Of a stretch of DNA of 64,000 nt, positions 8,172 to 16,924 are shown piece after piece (positions within the stretch are counted from its first letter, which is position 1; every line of letters starts with the position of its first letter). Origin of the DNA: Exiguobacterium sp. RIT594. GTDB lineage: Bacteria; Bacillota; Bacilli; Exiguobacteriales; Exiguobacteriaceae. The stretch lies in the NCBI RefSeq assembly GCF_003339585.1, contig NZ_QPKF01000001.1, positions 930,001 to 994,000 of the forward strand, written 5' to 3'. The translations under genes and the position numbers were made by a program. A model generated the notes under the pieces. That model was not told the origin of the DNA and did no database searches. It saw only the letters and a list, made by a program, of their open reading frames with translations.

Positions 8172-9125
8172 ATGGACATTCGGCAATTGACATTTTTTAC
8201 GACAATCGTAGATCATGCGTACAATTTAACGCGGGCTTCCAAGCATCTTCGTATTTCACAACCGGCGCTCAGTCAACTGGTGCGGGAATTTGAAGAGATG
8301 GAACAGGTAGAGTTGTTTATGCGTCACCATGGACGATTAACCGGTCTGACGGACGCCGGACAGCAATTTTATGAGGATGCCCTGAGTGTTCTGCACGGAC
8401 ACCAACAAATGATGGAACATCTTCACGAACGGTCGCGTGTCATCCGAGGAAAAGTCCGGTTAGGGATTCCACCGGTCATTTTGCCCGTCCTTTTTTCACA
8501 ACTGATTCCGAAATTGATGGCGGAACATCCCGGGATTGAACTGGAAATCATCGAAGAGGGAGCGTTTGAATTGAAGCGCCGCCTGTTGCTCGAAGAACTG
8601 GACTTGGCGATTTTAATTGAACCGGGGGAATCCTATGGCATAGAACGGTATCGATTGATCGAGGATGAGGTCGTTGTCGCAGTGAGACCGAGTCATCCGT
8701 TAAGCGAAGCCAAAAGTGTCTCTTACCGTGATCTCTCAGCGGAACCGTTGGTCATTCTTAATGATAGTTTTATGCTGCATCATCAGATTTTATCCCAGTT
8801 CCGGCACGTACAAGTCGAACCGCAGATCTTTTTTACTTCCGGTGCGTGGGATTTGTTGATCGGCATGGTGCAGGAACTCGACGTCGTGTCGATTTTGCCG
8901 GAGCCGATTCTTCGATTCCATCATGCGGAAGACATCCGGATTTTACCGTTTGACCCCCCGATGCTATGGGACGTGTCGTTAAATCATTTAGCAGGAGTCG
9001 AGCAGCGTCCGCTTGTGCGTCACGTCCGGGACTATGTCTTACATTATTTTAAATCCTATTGGCCGCATCCATCCAATCGTGGAGAAAGCGTTAAAAAGAA
9101 CCCGGATCAGTCACCTCTTCTCTAA
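8172..9125 (+). CDS. LysR family transcriptional regulator
   Basis: 317 residues. The winged helix-turn-helix is at 1-60 (LTRASKHLRISQPALSQLVREFE), followed by a substrate-binding-protein-like effector domain (GKVRLGIPPVI and so on to about 295). The start has GAGGAGG 5 bases upstream. It lies 14 bases after corA, so it is likely co-transcribed. No divergent target gene is present, which is unusual for the family. The last 10 or so codons form the left arm of the transcription terminator. The regulated pathway cannot be told. Confidence 0.88.
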   Translation: MDIRQLTFFTTIVDHAYNLTRASKHLRISQPALSQLVREFEEMEQVELFMRHHGRLTGLTDAGQQFYEDALSVLHGHQQMMEHLHERSRVIRGKVRLGIPPVILPVLFSQLIPKLMAEHPGIELEIIEEGAFELKRRLLLEELDLAILIEPGESYGIERYRLIEDEVVVAVRPSHPLSEAKSVSYRDLSAEPLVILNDSFMLHHQILSQFRHVQVEPQIFFTSGAWDLLIGMVQELDVVSILPEPILRFHHAEDIRILPFDPPMLWDVSLNHLAGVEQRPLVRHVRDYVLHYFKSYWPHPSNRGESVKKNPDQSPLL

Positions 9126-9150
9126 GAAGTGGAACTGATTCGGGTTCTTT
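9095..9150 (+). terminator. Terminator embedded in the LysR gene 3' end
   Basis: AAAGAACCCGGATCAGT (left arm, inside the coding region) pairs with ACTGATTCGGGTTCTTT (right arm, after the stop). A/T-rich ends on both sides let it work for the convergent dynA as well. Confidence 0.8.
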
Positions 9151-9181
9151 ATATAAAAAGGGGGCCGCTCATGGAGGAAAA

Positions 9182-12100
9182 TTAAACGGTTTGATTCAGA
9201 TGGCTGATGCTCGAATAAGCTTGTTTGAATTGTTCGAGTCGGTCCGTCGTCGCCAAACTGTTTCGTTCCATCTCGATTTGTTTGTGTAACGTTCCGGATA
9301 ATGCGGTATACATCTCGTCGAGCAAGTGGGCGATGTGTTGCTGCGCGAGCTCGCGCAACCGCTGCTCTTCCGTTTCAAGATAAGATGCCGCATCCGGTTT
9401 CGTCAACTGCATCAAGGCATCTTTTAGTTGTTCTTTTTCATTCCGTTCAAAAAAGGCTTTCGGATTACGGAAATACTGTTTGACGGACTGGTACGGTGTC
9501 GCATCTTGGAAAGGCCCCTCAAAATGGACGGATGTCATCGCCGGTGCTTCGAACGGCGAAAGTTGGAAAGAAGGGTTCAACTTCGTCGCATACCGCTCTT
9601 CTTCCTGGAAGCGTTGGATTAGAGCTGTTTTAATCCAACCGTCAATCCGGAAATGGGTCACGCGTAATTCTTGTTCGAAATCATATTTCAAAAAGCCGAG
9701 TAGTTCGACCAATGCTTCGTGTAAGGCTTGCTGCTTTGTAGCATTCGCAAAGCGGACGGGATGATATGCTTCTTTAAAGAAATCAGGAAAACGGTAATAG
9801 ATCCGTTGGTTGACATGATGTAACAGTTCATGAATTTCAGCGAATAAGGCATGCCGGAGTAAATCGGTCCGCCGGTCTGAAAAGTGTGTGTCGATCGTCT
9901 GACTCAAGTCATCCAGTTCTTCTAGCCGTGTTTCTTTTCGGGCGATGTTGAATTCGGTCTGTTCCATCAATTGGCGTAAGCGATGGACGGTTTTCTCCGT
10001 TTCTTCCGACAACACTTGAACGGCCAGCCCTTTGAGATCCCGTTCCAGGAACTGATGGAAGGCGGATTCGAAGACTGGCAGACCTGAATCCAACGTGCGA
10101 TCCATCTGCTTCTCGGCTAATGCGTGAAGGCTCGAGACGCCGAACAAACGAGGCGACCGAATACCGAACCGTTGTAATTCAGTCCCGACGTATTGCAGGA
10201 CTGCTTGTTTTTCAGTGTCGTTTTGTGCCAGGTCAATTGCATTGACGATGAAAAACATTTTGTCCAGTTCAAACGCATCTTTGACACGACCGAGCTGAAT
10301 CAGAAACTCACGGTCGGCACGGGCGAAGGCGTGATTGAAATACGTCACGAATAAGATGGCGTCCGCATCTTTGATGTAGTCAAAGGCAACATCGGTATGA
10401 CGGGCATTAATCGAATCGGCACCCGGTGTATCGACGAGAGTGATCCCAAGGCGGGTCAACGGACTATCGAAGTACAAATCGATGACATCAACAAAGCAAC
10501 TGAGATGCTCTTGGGCGACATAATCCGTAAACGTCGTTTGATCGACGGTTTGTATCGTTCCGACGAACGGCGAAACAGACGGATACCCTGTTAAAAAGGC
10601 ACGTAAAAAAGAGGTATCCCGTAATGTATGGTCCGGTTGAGATTCAATCCAATGTGCTGCTTCCTGCAAGGACGTAATCGTCACATCAAAAGCCTGAAGC
10701 AGGTCATTTAATTCATCGACGAGTTCCTGTTCCGACTTAAAGCGGATCGTTGCAGTACCGTGCGGATGTACCGTACTGACCGGATTGATCCTGTTGATCG
10801 AAGCGGTCGTCGGATTAGGTGAGACAGGCAGAACCGGTTGTCCGAGTAACGCATTACAAAACGACGACTTGCCGGCACTGAACGCACCAAACAAAGCAAT
10901 TGTGAACGTACTGGAGGAGACGCGGTTCAGTTTGTCTTGCAGGTAGGCGACCGTGTCTTCGAATCCGGAAACGGATGCTAAAATCGTTTGGATCTGTTGT
11001 ATATCTTCCAACGTATAAGCCCGTGTCTCCTCGACGTCTTGTGAAAGAGTTGCTTCTTCAGCAACGGCGACTTCCCCGATTACTTCCTGCGGCTGGAACG
11101 GAACTAACGCTTGCTCGGCTTGGCTCAGGTCCTGTTGCCATTTCAAGACCTGTTGTCGAGCCGCTTCCAGTTGTTGGTTCGTCGGCGAGTCCGCCTGTTC
11201 AAGATACGTTTGGAGCAATTGCCGGGAGTCGGCTTCGGTTTTCAACAGCTCACATTTTTGGCGTAAAGCGGCTTGTTCCGTCAGCAGGTCCTGTTTGACA
11301 CTGCCATCTGTCTGTTCCAGTTCTGTTCGAATGCTGTCACGCCAGCGGTTCGTCTCTTTTGTATACCAGTCGGCCGTCAAACTGACGACACGATTCGTAA
11401 ACTGGAGGACGGACTCACCGGTAATCGTGATACCTTCCTGGACGGCATCCTCGATGACACGGAGTGGCGGGTCGAGTGGATAGGTATCAATCTGCATCGT
11501 GTGCTGATCAGATAAGAGGCCGGCTTCCGCTAAAGATTGTTTCATCAACTTCCGCAGATGCAAAGCGATTTCAGATGTCGTAACGGAGCGGTACGCCCTC
11601 ATGAGTTCGTCCGTGACCTGTTGCTGGGTGATCTGCGTCTTTTTGGCACTTCTGAAGAACCCGACTTTAAAGGAGGGTTGTCGTGTTTCCAAAAAGGTCC
11701 GCATTTTTTCACGAAGCTCAAACGGCATTAGTGTAGCATTGCGCAATAAGCTTTCCCGGTGCTGTGAAAAACGGCCGACCCACTGTTCCGGTGCCATCAG
11801 TTCGAGTTGCAAATCGAGCTGATGCAACTGTTCAAACAATACTTCGGAGTGTTGCCGCTCGGACGAAGTGATGACTTCGTCCGTCGACTGGACCGCTTCT
11901 TCGATGCGTGTTTCAAGATACGTTACGTGTTCGGCGTGTAAGGACTCCAGTGTCGTAACAGCTGATTGCAATAGTTTCGGCTGGACGTCACGAATGCTTT
12001 GGTCGACAAGCTGTTTAACGGTCAGGAAATCATTTTCCGGATGATCCGCTTCCCGTAAGCTCGTAAAGAAAATTCCTTTTGGCTCGACGCCATGGGTTGC

Positions 12101-12769
12101 AAATGACTGAATGACCGAACGCTTAAAGGCGGCAAACGATAGTTCGCCGGACTGGTGTTTATCGATTTGATTGACGATCAAATATAATTCAGGCACGGAA
12201 GTCAACAATTCACGGGTGACGGTGAAATTCAATTCGGATTGGACATGGTTGTAGTCCATGACGTAAAAAATCATGTCCGCTAAGTGTAAAGCGGACTCCG
12301 TGGAAATCCGGTGGGCGTCATCGACGGAATCAACACCGGGCGTATCCATTAAAACAAGTCCTTCCGGTAAGCTTGAACCGGCATGTGTGATATCGATCCG
12401 TTCGACGGTGCCGTCCCGTCCTAATGTCTCGAGATGCGGTAAGTCGGTTGCGTCTAACTGGACGGCAGGACGATCATGAAAATGGACGATGGCCGCATCC
12501 TGCTCGTCCCGACGTAATGTGACGATATTGGCACTGGTCGGAATCGGGCTGGTCGGTAAAATGGACTCGCCCGTCAAGGCGTTGATCATGCTGGATTTCC
12601 CGGCAGAAAAATGACCGGCGAAAGCAATCGTAAATTCGCGTTTTAATAGTTTTTCGGAAAATTTATTTAATTTGTCGAGTCGGAGTTGATCCGACGAGGG
12701 TTGAATCAATGTCGTGAGAAGCGCGGTCGCTTCAATGTGATTCGTTAACCGTTCTTCAAATGAGCGCAT
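9182..12769 (-). CDS. dynA: Two-headed bacterial dynamin-like GTPase
   Basis: 1195 residues, matching DynA/YpbR of Bacillus subtilis (about 1190), a fusion of two dynamin modules. Head 1 has P-loop GHFSAGKSS (52-60), switch PTSANIV and DTPGVDS (142-148). Head 2 has P-loop GAFSAGKSS (628-636), PTTASINRI and DTPGADS. Each head is followed by long helical stalk regions. DynA tethers and fuses membranes and protects against membrane damage and phage. The ATG start has a fair Shine-Dalgarno (GAAAGGGGTTT). It is transcribed alone from the region 12770-12960. Both GTPase heads look intact, so it is expected to be functional. Confidence 0.95.
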   Translation of the reverse strand: MRSFEERLTNHIEATALLTTLIQPSSDQLRLDKLNKFSEKLLKREFTIAFAGHFSAGKSSMINALTGESILPTSPIPTSANIVTLRRDEQDAAIVHFHDRPAVQLDATDLPHLETLGRDGTVERIDITHAGSSLPEGLVLMDTPGVDSVDDAHRISTESALHLADMIFYVMDYNHVQSELNFTVTRELLTSVPELYLIVNQIDKHQSGELSFAAFKRSVIQSFATHGVEPKGIFFTSLREADHPENDFLTVKQLVDQSIRDVQPKLLQSAVTTLESLHAEHVTYLETRIEEAVQSTDEVITSSERQHSEVLFEQLHQLDLQLELMAPEQWVGRFSQHRESLLRNATLMPFELREKMRTFLETRQPSFKVGFFRSAKKTQITQQQVTDELMRAYRSVTTSEIALHLRKLMKQSLAEAGLLSDQHTMQIDTYPLDPPLRVIEDAVQEGITITGESVLQFTNRVVSLTADWYTKETNRWRDSIRTELEQTDGSVKQDLLTEQAALRQKCELLKTEADSRQLLQTYLEQADSPTNQQLEAARQQVLKWQQDLSQAEQALVPFQPQEVIGEVAVAEEATLSQDVEETRAYTLEDIQQIQTILASVSGFEDTVAYLQDKLNRVSSSTFTIALFGAFSAGKSSFCNALLGQPVLPVSPNPTTASINRINPVSTVHPHGTATIRFKSEQELVDELNDLLQAFDVTITSLQEAAHWIESQPDHTLRDTSFLRAFLTGYPSVSPFVGTIQTVDQTTFTDYVAQEHLSCFVDVIDLYFDSPLTRLGITLVDTPGADSINARHTDVAFDYIKDADAILFVTYFNHAFARADREFLIQLGRVKDAFELDKMFFIVNAIDLAQNDTEKQAVLQYVGTELQRFGIRSPRLFGVSSLHALAEKQMDRTLDSGLPVFESAFHQFLERDLKGLAVQVLSEETEKTVHRLRQLMEQTEFNIARKETRLEELDDLSQTIDTHFSDRRTDLLRHALFAEIHELLHHVNQRIYYRFPDFFKEAYHPVRFANATKQQALHEALVELLGFLKYDFEQELRVTHFRIDGWIKTALIQRFQEEERYATKLNPSFQLSPFEAPAMTSVHFEGPFQDATPYQSVKQYFRNPKAFFERNEKEQLKDALMQLTKPDAASYLETEEQRLRELAQQHIAHLLDEMYTALSGTLHKQIEMERNSLATTDRLEQFKQAYSSISHLNQTV

Positions 12770-12964
12770 GCGTGTGAAACCCCTTTCTTACAATCCAGTT
12801 TCAGTGTATCACGCTTATTTTGGTTCCGTCATCTGTTCATCGGTAAGTTCCGCAATCAAGCAGCAGGCGAGACATTAAAACTTACGGATTCCGCAAAATG
12901 ATATATGATAATAACAAACCGATTACCATGCTATTTGTCGAAAACCCGGGATATGCAGAGGCAT

Positions 12965-13004
12965 CAAAAAAGACTGAATTCCCGCTCTTCGGGGAATTCA
13001 GTCT
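12965..13004 (-). terminator. Intrinsic terminator of the DUF2867-type gene
   Basis: AGACTGAATTCCC and GGGAATTCAGTCT form a 13-bp stem with a short loop. The T-run lies on the minus strand, just after the stop of the minus-strand gene at 13029. The rest of 12770-13028 holds the dynA promoter region only. Confidence 0.88.
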
Positions 13005-13028
13005 GATAAGGAATCTTAGTTTTTTGAA

Positions 13029-14480
13029 TCAACCGTTCGTTTCCGGGACGACCATATCCGACTCGTCAGGAGCGTGTTCCGTTGTCTGCATCAGTCGGAG
13101 AAGGTGGAGTTTAAACAGGTACATGACGAGCAGATGAATGTTGGCCTGCGTCGATTTGTAAATGATCCACGGTAAAGCCGGTACATACTCATGAATGGCA
13201 ATCAGGCACTCCTGGGATCCGGGAATCTGTCGGAACTCAATCCGCCCTTTGCTGTCTTCCTGAACTTGTGCAAACAGTCCGCCGGTAATCCGGTACGTCG
13301 CTTGCTCGGCATCCTGAAACGGATCTTTTGTTAATTCAAGAAGCGGTGCATCGAGGAACGGCACTTGAATCTTTACGACGGTCTCATTCGCAATGCTTGA
13401 AGTCAGGAACGGTTTGGCGAATGAGGAAAGCCATGATACATAGTTATCAGCCGCCCAGTTGGCATCGCGACCTTCCGGCAAGCGGACGCGCTGAACGGAT
13501 CGCACATCAAGCGCTTCCTCTTTTTGAGAGGAACGGCCCGACTGTTTCTTTTGGTCTTTTTCTTCCTGCTCTTCTTTTAACGCCATGCGGACAGACTCTT
13601 CAAACGTAATTTTTCCGTCGCTGATGCCGTCGACCATCTTATCTGGATCTGCGACCATCTCATGAACCATACTCTCGACAAGAGGATAGACCGTCTCTTT
13701 TGGTTCGCCCGAAACTAACGTCACCCAAAGGCGGGACAGTTTAACTGTCATTAATGGAATATCAAACGTCGGTTGGTGTTTCCCCATGACTTCTGCCGTT
13801 TTCAAAATCATTTCCTTATACGTCATCGATTCCGGACCGCCGATATCGATGGCACGGTCTTTCAAATCTTCCCGTCCGACACTTGCTCCGAGGGCATGAA
13901 TGACGTCCGGCAATGCGACGGGATGTGTCTGATTCCGTGTCCATTCCGGTAGCAACATGACAGGCAGCCGCTTAACGAGCTTCGATAAAATGGGGAAGGA
14001 AGACCCTTTTGGGCCGACGATCAACGCGGCCCGGATCGTCGTTACCGGTGTCCCGTAAGCACCAAGCACACGTTCGACTTCCAATCGGCTTTTCAAGTGG
14101 CGCGACAAGTCTTCCGTCTCCTCCGGAATGATTCCGCTCAGGTAGACGATTTGCTGAATGCCATTTTCCTTGGCGGCGCGGGCATAGTTGTCGGCTAAAA
14201 TCAAATCCATATCTTCGAATGAGCCCTGTGTCAATTTAGCGGACGGCATCATCGAATGGACCAGGTAGATCGCGATATCCGCGCCTTGTAATCCGTCGAT
14301 GGTATCATTCAGCGAAAACAAATCACACGAACGCCACTCGACATGGTCTTCATCATCCTTGTCATCGCCGTTTCGGGATAAGGCGATGACATCATATTTT
14401 TTCTTGAGTTCGTTCAAAAGATTGTGTCCGATATATCCGGTTGCGCCTGCAAGTGCCAGGCGTTTGCGTGTTTGTGTCAT
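13029..14480 (-). CDS. NAD(P)-binding SDR-like protein with C-terminal DUF2867-type domain
   Basis: 483 residues. The N-terminal atypical SDR/Rossmann domain has GATGYIGHN at 12-20, the YbjT-like layout ADIAIYLVHSMM, and IVYLSGIIP. A charged linker (KEEQEEKDQKKQSGRSSQKE) leads to a C-terminal domain of about 150 residues that resembles DUF2867 (RITGGLFAQV and following residues, IHEYVPALPWIIYKSTQANIH). Its role is unknown; related proteins are predicted nucleoside-diphosphate-sugar epimerase-like oxidoreductases. The start at 14480 is set by AAGGAGG 7 bases upstream; the frame is open 43 codons further but without coding signs. Confidence 0.8.
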   Translation of the reverse strand: MTQTRKRLALAGATGYIGHNLLNELKKKYDVIALSRNGDDKDDEDHVEWRSCDLFSLNDTIDGLQGADIAIYLVHSMMPSAKLTQGSFEDMDLILADNYARAAKENGIQQIVYLSGIIPEETEDLSRHLKSRLEVERVLGAYGTPVTTIRAALIVGPKGSSFPILSKLVKRLPVMLLPEWTRNQTHPVALPDVIHALGASVGREDLKDRAIDIGGPESMTYKEMILKTAEVMGKHQPTFDIPLMTVKLSRLWVTLVSGEPKETVYPLVESMVHEMVADPDKMVDGISDGKITFEESVRMALKEEQEEKDQKKQSGRSSQKEEALDVRSVQRVRLPEGRDANWAADNYVSWLSSFAKPFLTSSIANETVVKIQVPFLDAPLLELTKDPFQDAEQATYRITGGLFAQVQEDSKGRIEFRQIPGSQECLIAIHEYVPALPWIIYKSTQANIHLLVMYLFKLHLLRLMQTTEHAPDESDMVVPETNG

Positions 14481-14678
14481 ATGTTTTCCTCCTTGATTGA
14501 CATTACTTGTTGAATTTACCCGAATCAAACCGTTCGTAATCCCTTCAGATGTTTTCATGAGATAACAGGCTTGATGTGTGAAAAACAGGGAAAAAGAAAA
14601 AGAAGTCAAATGAGTGAAGACGAATTATCGTTTTCCAGGTACATACTACTTACTTTTTAATTTAAGGAGAGGGCGAAG

Positions 14679-15068
14679 ATGAATGCAGTCTGTTTCTTAG
14701 ATGATCAACATAATAAGCGGTATCAGATGATTTTAAAACGCTTGAGTACACGGAATCGGACGAAAACGCCGTTTCAGGCAATCCTGTTTTTAGCAACGGG
14801 GAATTTACAATTGATGCAACTGTTCAGTGATTATTTTTTTCCGGAAACAGGGGAGTTTTTTTATCAGGAAATGTTGGCTGAACCTGTTGATGACCGGATG
14901 ATTGATGTGGAACGTCAGCTTTTGGTACAACTGTACAACGGCCGTACGACGGTGACCGTAATCGAAATCATCGACCAGTTGAACCCGAAAGAGTTAAAGT
15001 TGGCGCTCGGAGCGATTCAGGTGCGGATGTTTGGGACGGATGAAGAAGTGGGTCATCGTCAAACGTGA
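14679..15068 (+). CDS. Conserved hypothetical protein
   Basis: 129 residues, soluble, no signal peptide. The pattern FLDDQHNKRYQMILKRL, ILFLATGNLQLMQLFSDYF, then RQLLVQLYNG recalls a family of small Bacillota proteins of unknown function (DUF6075-like), but I cannot confirm that. AAGGAGAGGG precedes the ATG. It is monocistronic, with a terminator right behind, and divergent from the DUF2867-type gene. Confidence 0.65.
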   Translation: MNAVCFLDDQHNKRYQMILKRLSTRNRTKTPFQAILFLATGNLQLMQLFSDYFFPETGEFFYQEMLAEPVDDRMIDVERQLLVQLYNGRTTVTVIEIIDQLNPKELKLALGAIQVRMFGTDEEVGHRQT

Positions 15069-15083
15069 CGGGGGTTTGAAAGA

Positions 15084-15111
15084 AAAGGGGCTGAATCAGC
15101 CTCTTTTTTTT
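15084..15111 (+). terminator. Intrinsic terminator
   Basis: AGGGGCTGA and TCAGCCTCT form the stem, with a tight loop and eight T. The stretch 15112-15335 holds no gene that I can see; it is A-rich and presumably carries the promoter of the next gene. Confidence 0.88.
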
Positions 15112-15335
15112 GTTTTTTGTCATTGGGAAAAGCAAAGAAAAAAGAATAAAAGAAAAATCATTAAAAGATGTTTGTGATATCAGTTTATTATCATAAAACG
15201 GTATCCGAATAAAAGCTAAGCTTGTTTATTAAGATTTGATTGAACAGGTGAAACACTGGAAATAAGATGTAAGTAACAGGAAATGGATGACGTTACAACT
15301 GAAATTTCTGACTGGGATGTGAGAGGAGTGGACGT

Positions 15336-16694
15336 ATGCAACTCAAGCAATCGATTTACTTTCATTCACCGATTTTTCTTCAAAATATCTTAACGACGAT
15401 TTACGGTCGCGTGCTGTATCAGGAACGGTATGGTCCGGTTTACCAGAAACGGTTACAAGAATTAAAGGAAAAAGAACGTTTTCGGACGAATGCGCAAGTG
15501 GAACAACTGGCACGACTGAATCAATTTCTACTGTTTTGCCAGACGTACAGTCCGTATTATCAAGAACTGTTCGAGCAACACCAAATCAGATTACCGCTTC
15601 AAGCATTGGACGAGTTAAAGCGCATTCCGGTGTTGAGCAAGGAAATCCTCCGGACACGCAATGCGGATGTTCATGCAAAAATCCGGGCGCCGATTCTCGG
15701 GAAAACAGGCGGAACGACGGGGAAGTCGATTCAAGTCCATTATACAAAGGAAGACATGCAGATCCGGATGGCACACCTCGACTATTTTAAATGGACCCAC
15801 GGGATCGAACGCGGCATGCGACGCGCCAGTTTTACGGGTCAGACATTGGCCGCAGCATCACAGAAAGCACCCGTTTATTGGCGGATGAATAAAACGATCA
15901 ACCAGATGTTGTTTACGATCAAGAATATTAATCCGCAAACAGCAACCTTATACATCGAACAATTGAACCGGTTTAACCCGGAATCAATTGACGGCTTGCC
16001 TTCAGGCATGATCGAAGTAGCCCGTCATGCCAAAAAATACAATATTCCGTGTACGTTCCGACCGAAAGCAATTTTCCCGACGGCGGAAATGATGACGCCG
16101 GCGGAACGCCAATTGATTGAGGAAGTGTTTCATGCGCCGATTTTTGATCAGTATGCCTCATCCGAGGGAGCGCCTATCGTTGCGGAGTGTCGTTACGGTA
16201 AAAAACATCTGCATTATGAAATGGGCATCATTGAGGTCGAAGAAGATGGTCAGATTCTCGTGACGAGCTTTGATACACACGGCACGCCACTCGTCCGGTA
16301 TCGTGTCGGGGATCGGATGACGCTGAGTGAAACAACGTGCCAGTGCGGGCACGCCGGGCCGGTCATAGCGTCCATTGACGGGCGGGGACGAAGTTTCATT
16401 CAACTGAAAGACGGTCACCGGATTTTCGAGGGAGAACTGGCCGGTATCGTTCGCGCCTTCCCGAACTGTATCGAACGGGTCCAGTATATTCAATCCGACA
16501 AGGAAGAAATCGTCATGCTGTACGTACCGGATGAACGTTGTTTTAAAGAAGAACATGAAAAGGAACTGTACTTCGTCCTGAAACGATTGTTTGGCGGACA
16601 AATGGAAGTATTGTTACGGGCAGTTCCGGAAATTCCGAAAGAAATCAGCGGGAAAACGTTGTTAATCAAACAATTGTTACCGGAGACCAGTTGA
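15336..16694 (+). CDS. PaaK/CapK-like adenylate-forming enzyme, copy 1
   Basis: 452 residues, the length of phenylacetate-CoA ligase and CapK-type proteins. The ATP-binding P-loop is GKTGGTTGKS, and PTAEMM, FDQYASSEGAPIVAEC (A5-like), FDTHGTPLVRYRVGDRM (A7/A8-like) and CQCGH with SIDGRGRS follow in the PaaK order. These enzymes activate a carboxylate as the acyl adenylate; CapK-like members occur in polysaccharide loci. No polysaccharide genes surround it. It is highly similar to the next gene over the whole length, so the two arose by tandem duplication. The substrate is unknown. Confidence 0.82.
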   Translation: MQLKQSIYFHSPIFLQNILTTIYGRVLYQERYGPVYQKRLQELKEKERFRTNAQVEQLARLNQFLLFCQTYSPYYQELFEQHQIRLPLQALDELKRIPVLSKEILRTRNADVHAKIRAPILGKTGGTTGKSIQVHYTKEDMQIRMAHLDYFKWTHGIERGMRRASFTGQTLAAASQKAPVYWRMNKTINQMLFTIKNINPQTATLYIEQLNRFNPESIDGLPSGMIEVARHAKKYNIPCTFRPKAIFPTAEMMTPAERQLIEEVFHAPIFDQYASSEGAPIVAECRYGKKHLHYEMGIIEVEEDGQILVTSFDTHGTPLVRYRVGDRMTLSETTCQCGHAGPVIASIDGRGRSFIQLKDGHRIFEGELAGIVRAFPNCIERVQYIQSDKEEIVMLYVPDERCFKEEHEKELYFVLKRLFGGQMEVLLRAVPEIPKEISGKTLLIKQLLPETS

Positions 16695-16714
16695 AAATTA
16701 AAAAATTTAAAAAA

Positions 16715-16757
16715 ACAGATTACCTTTATTTTCCGAAAAGGTAATCTGTTTTTTTTT
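16715..16757 (+). terminator. Intrinsic terminator between the two PaaK-like genes
   Basis: AACAGATTACCTTT and AAAGGTAATCTGTT form the stem, followed by T. It shows that the paralogues are separate transcription units. Confidence 0.9.
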
Positions 16758-16924
16758 AATTTTTTTCAAAAAAGCACTAATTTGTTAAAGGTGGAAAATC
16801 ATTAAAAAGGAAGCCGACGAGGTAGATTTTGTCATGTGATTGTCAGAATGCCGACGTAAACTGAACGTATTAAGGATACATTCTAATGAAGGCGTCAAGT
16901 CAGTGATCGAAAGGACGTGCGCAG

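Noticed and set aside
9301-12479. Several plus-strand frames opposite dynA
   Set aside because: All are antisense to conserved dynamin motifs and none has a ribosome site or a known domain.
16158-16601. 147-codon minus-strand frame in the first PaaK-like gene
   Set aside because: A similar shadow frame occurs at the same place in the second copy (17747-18007), as expected from the shared plus-strand coding sequence.
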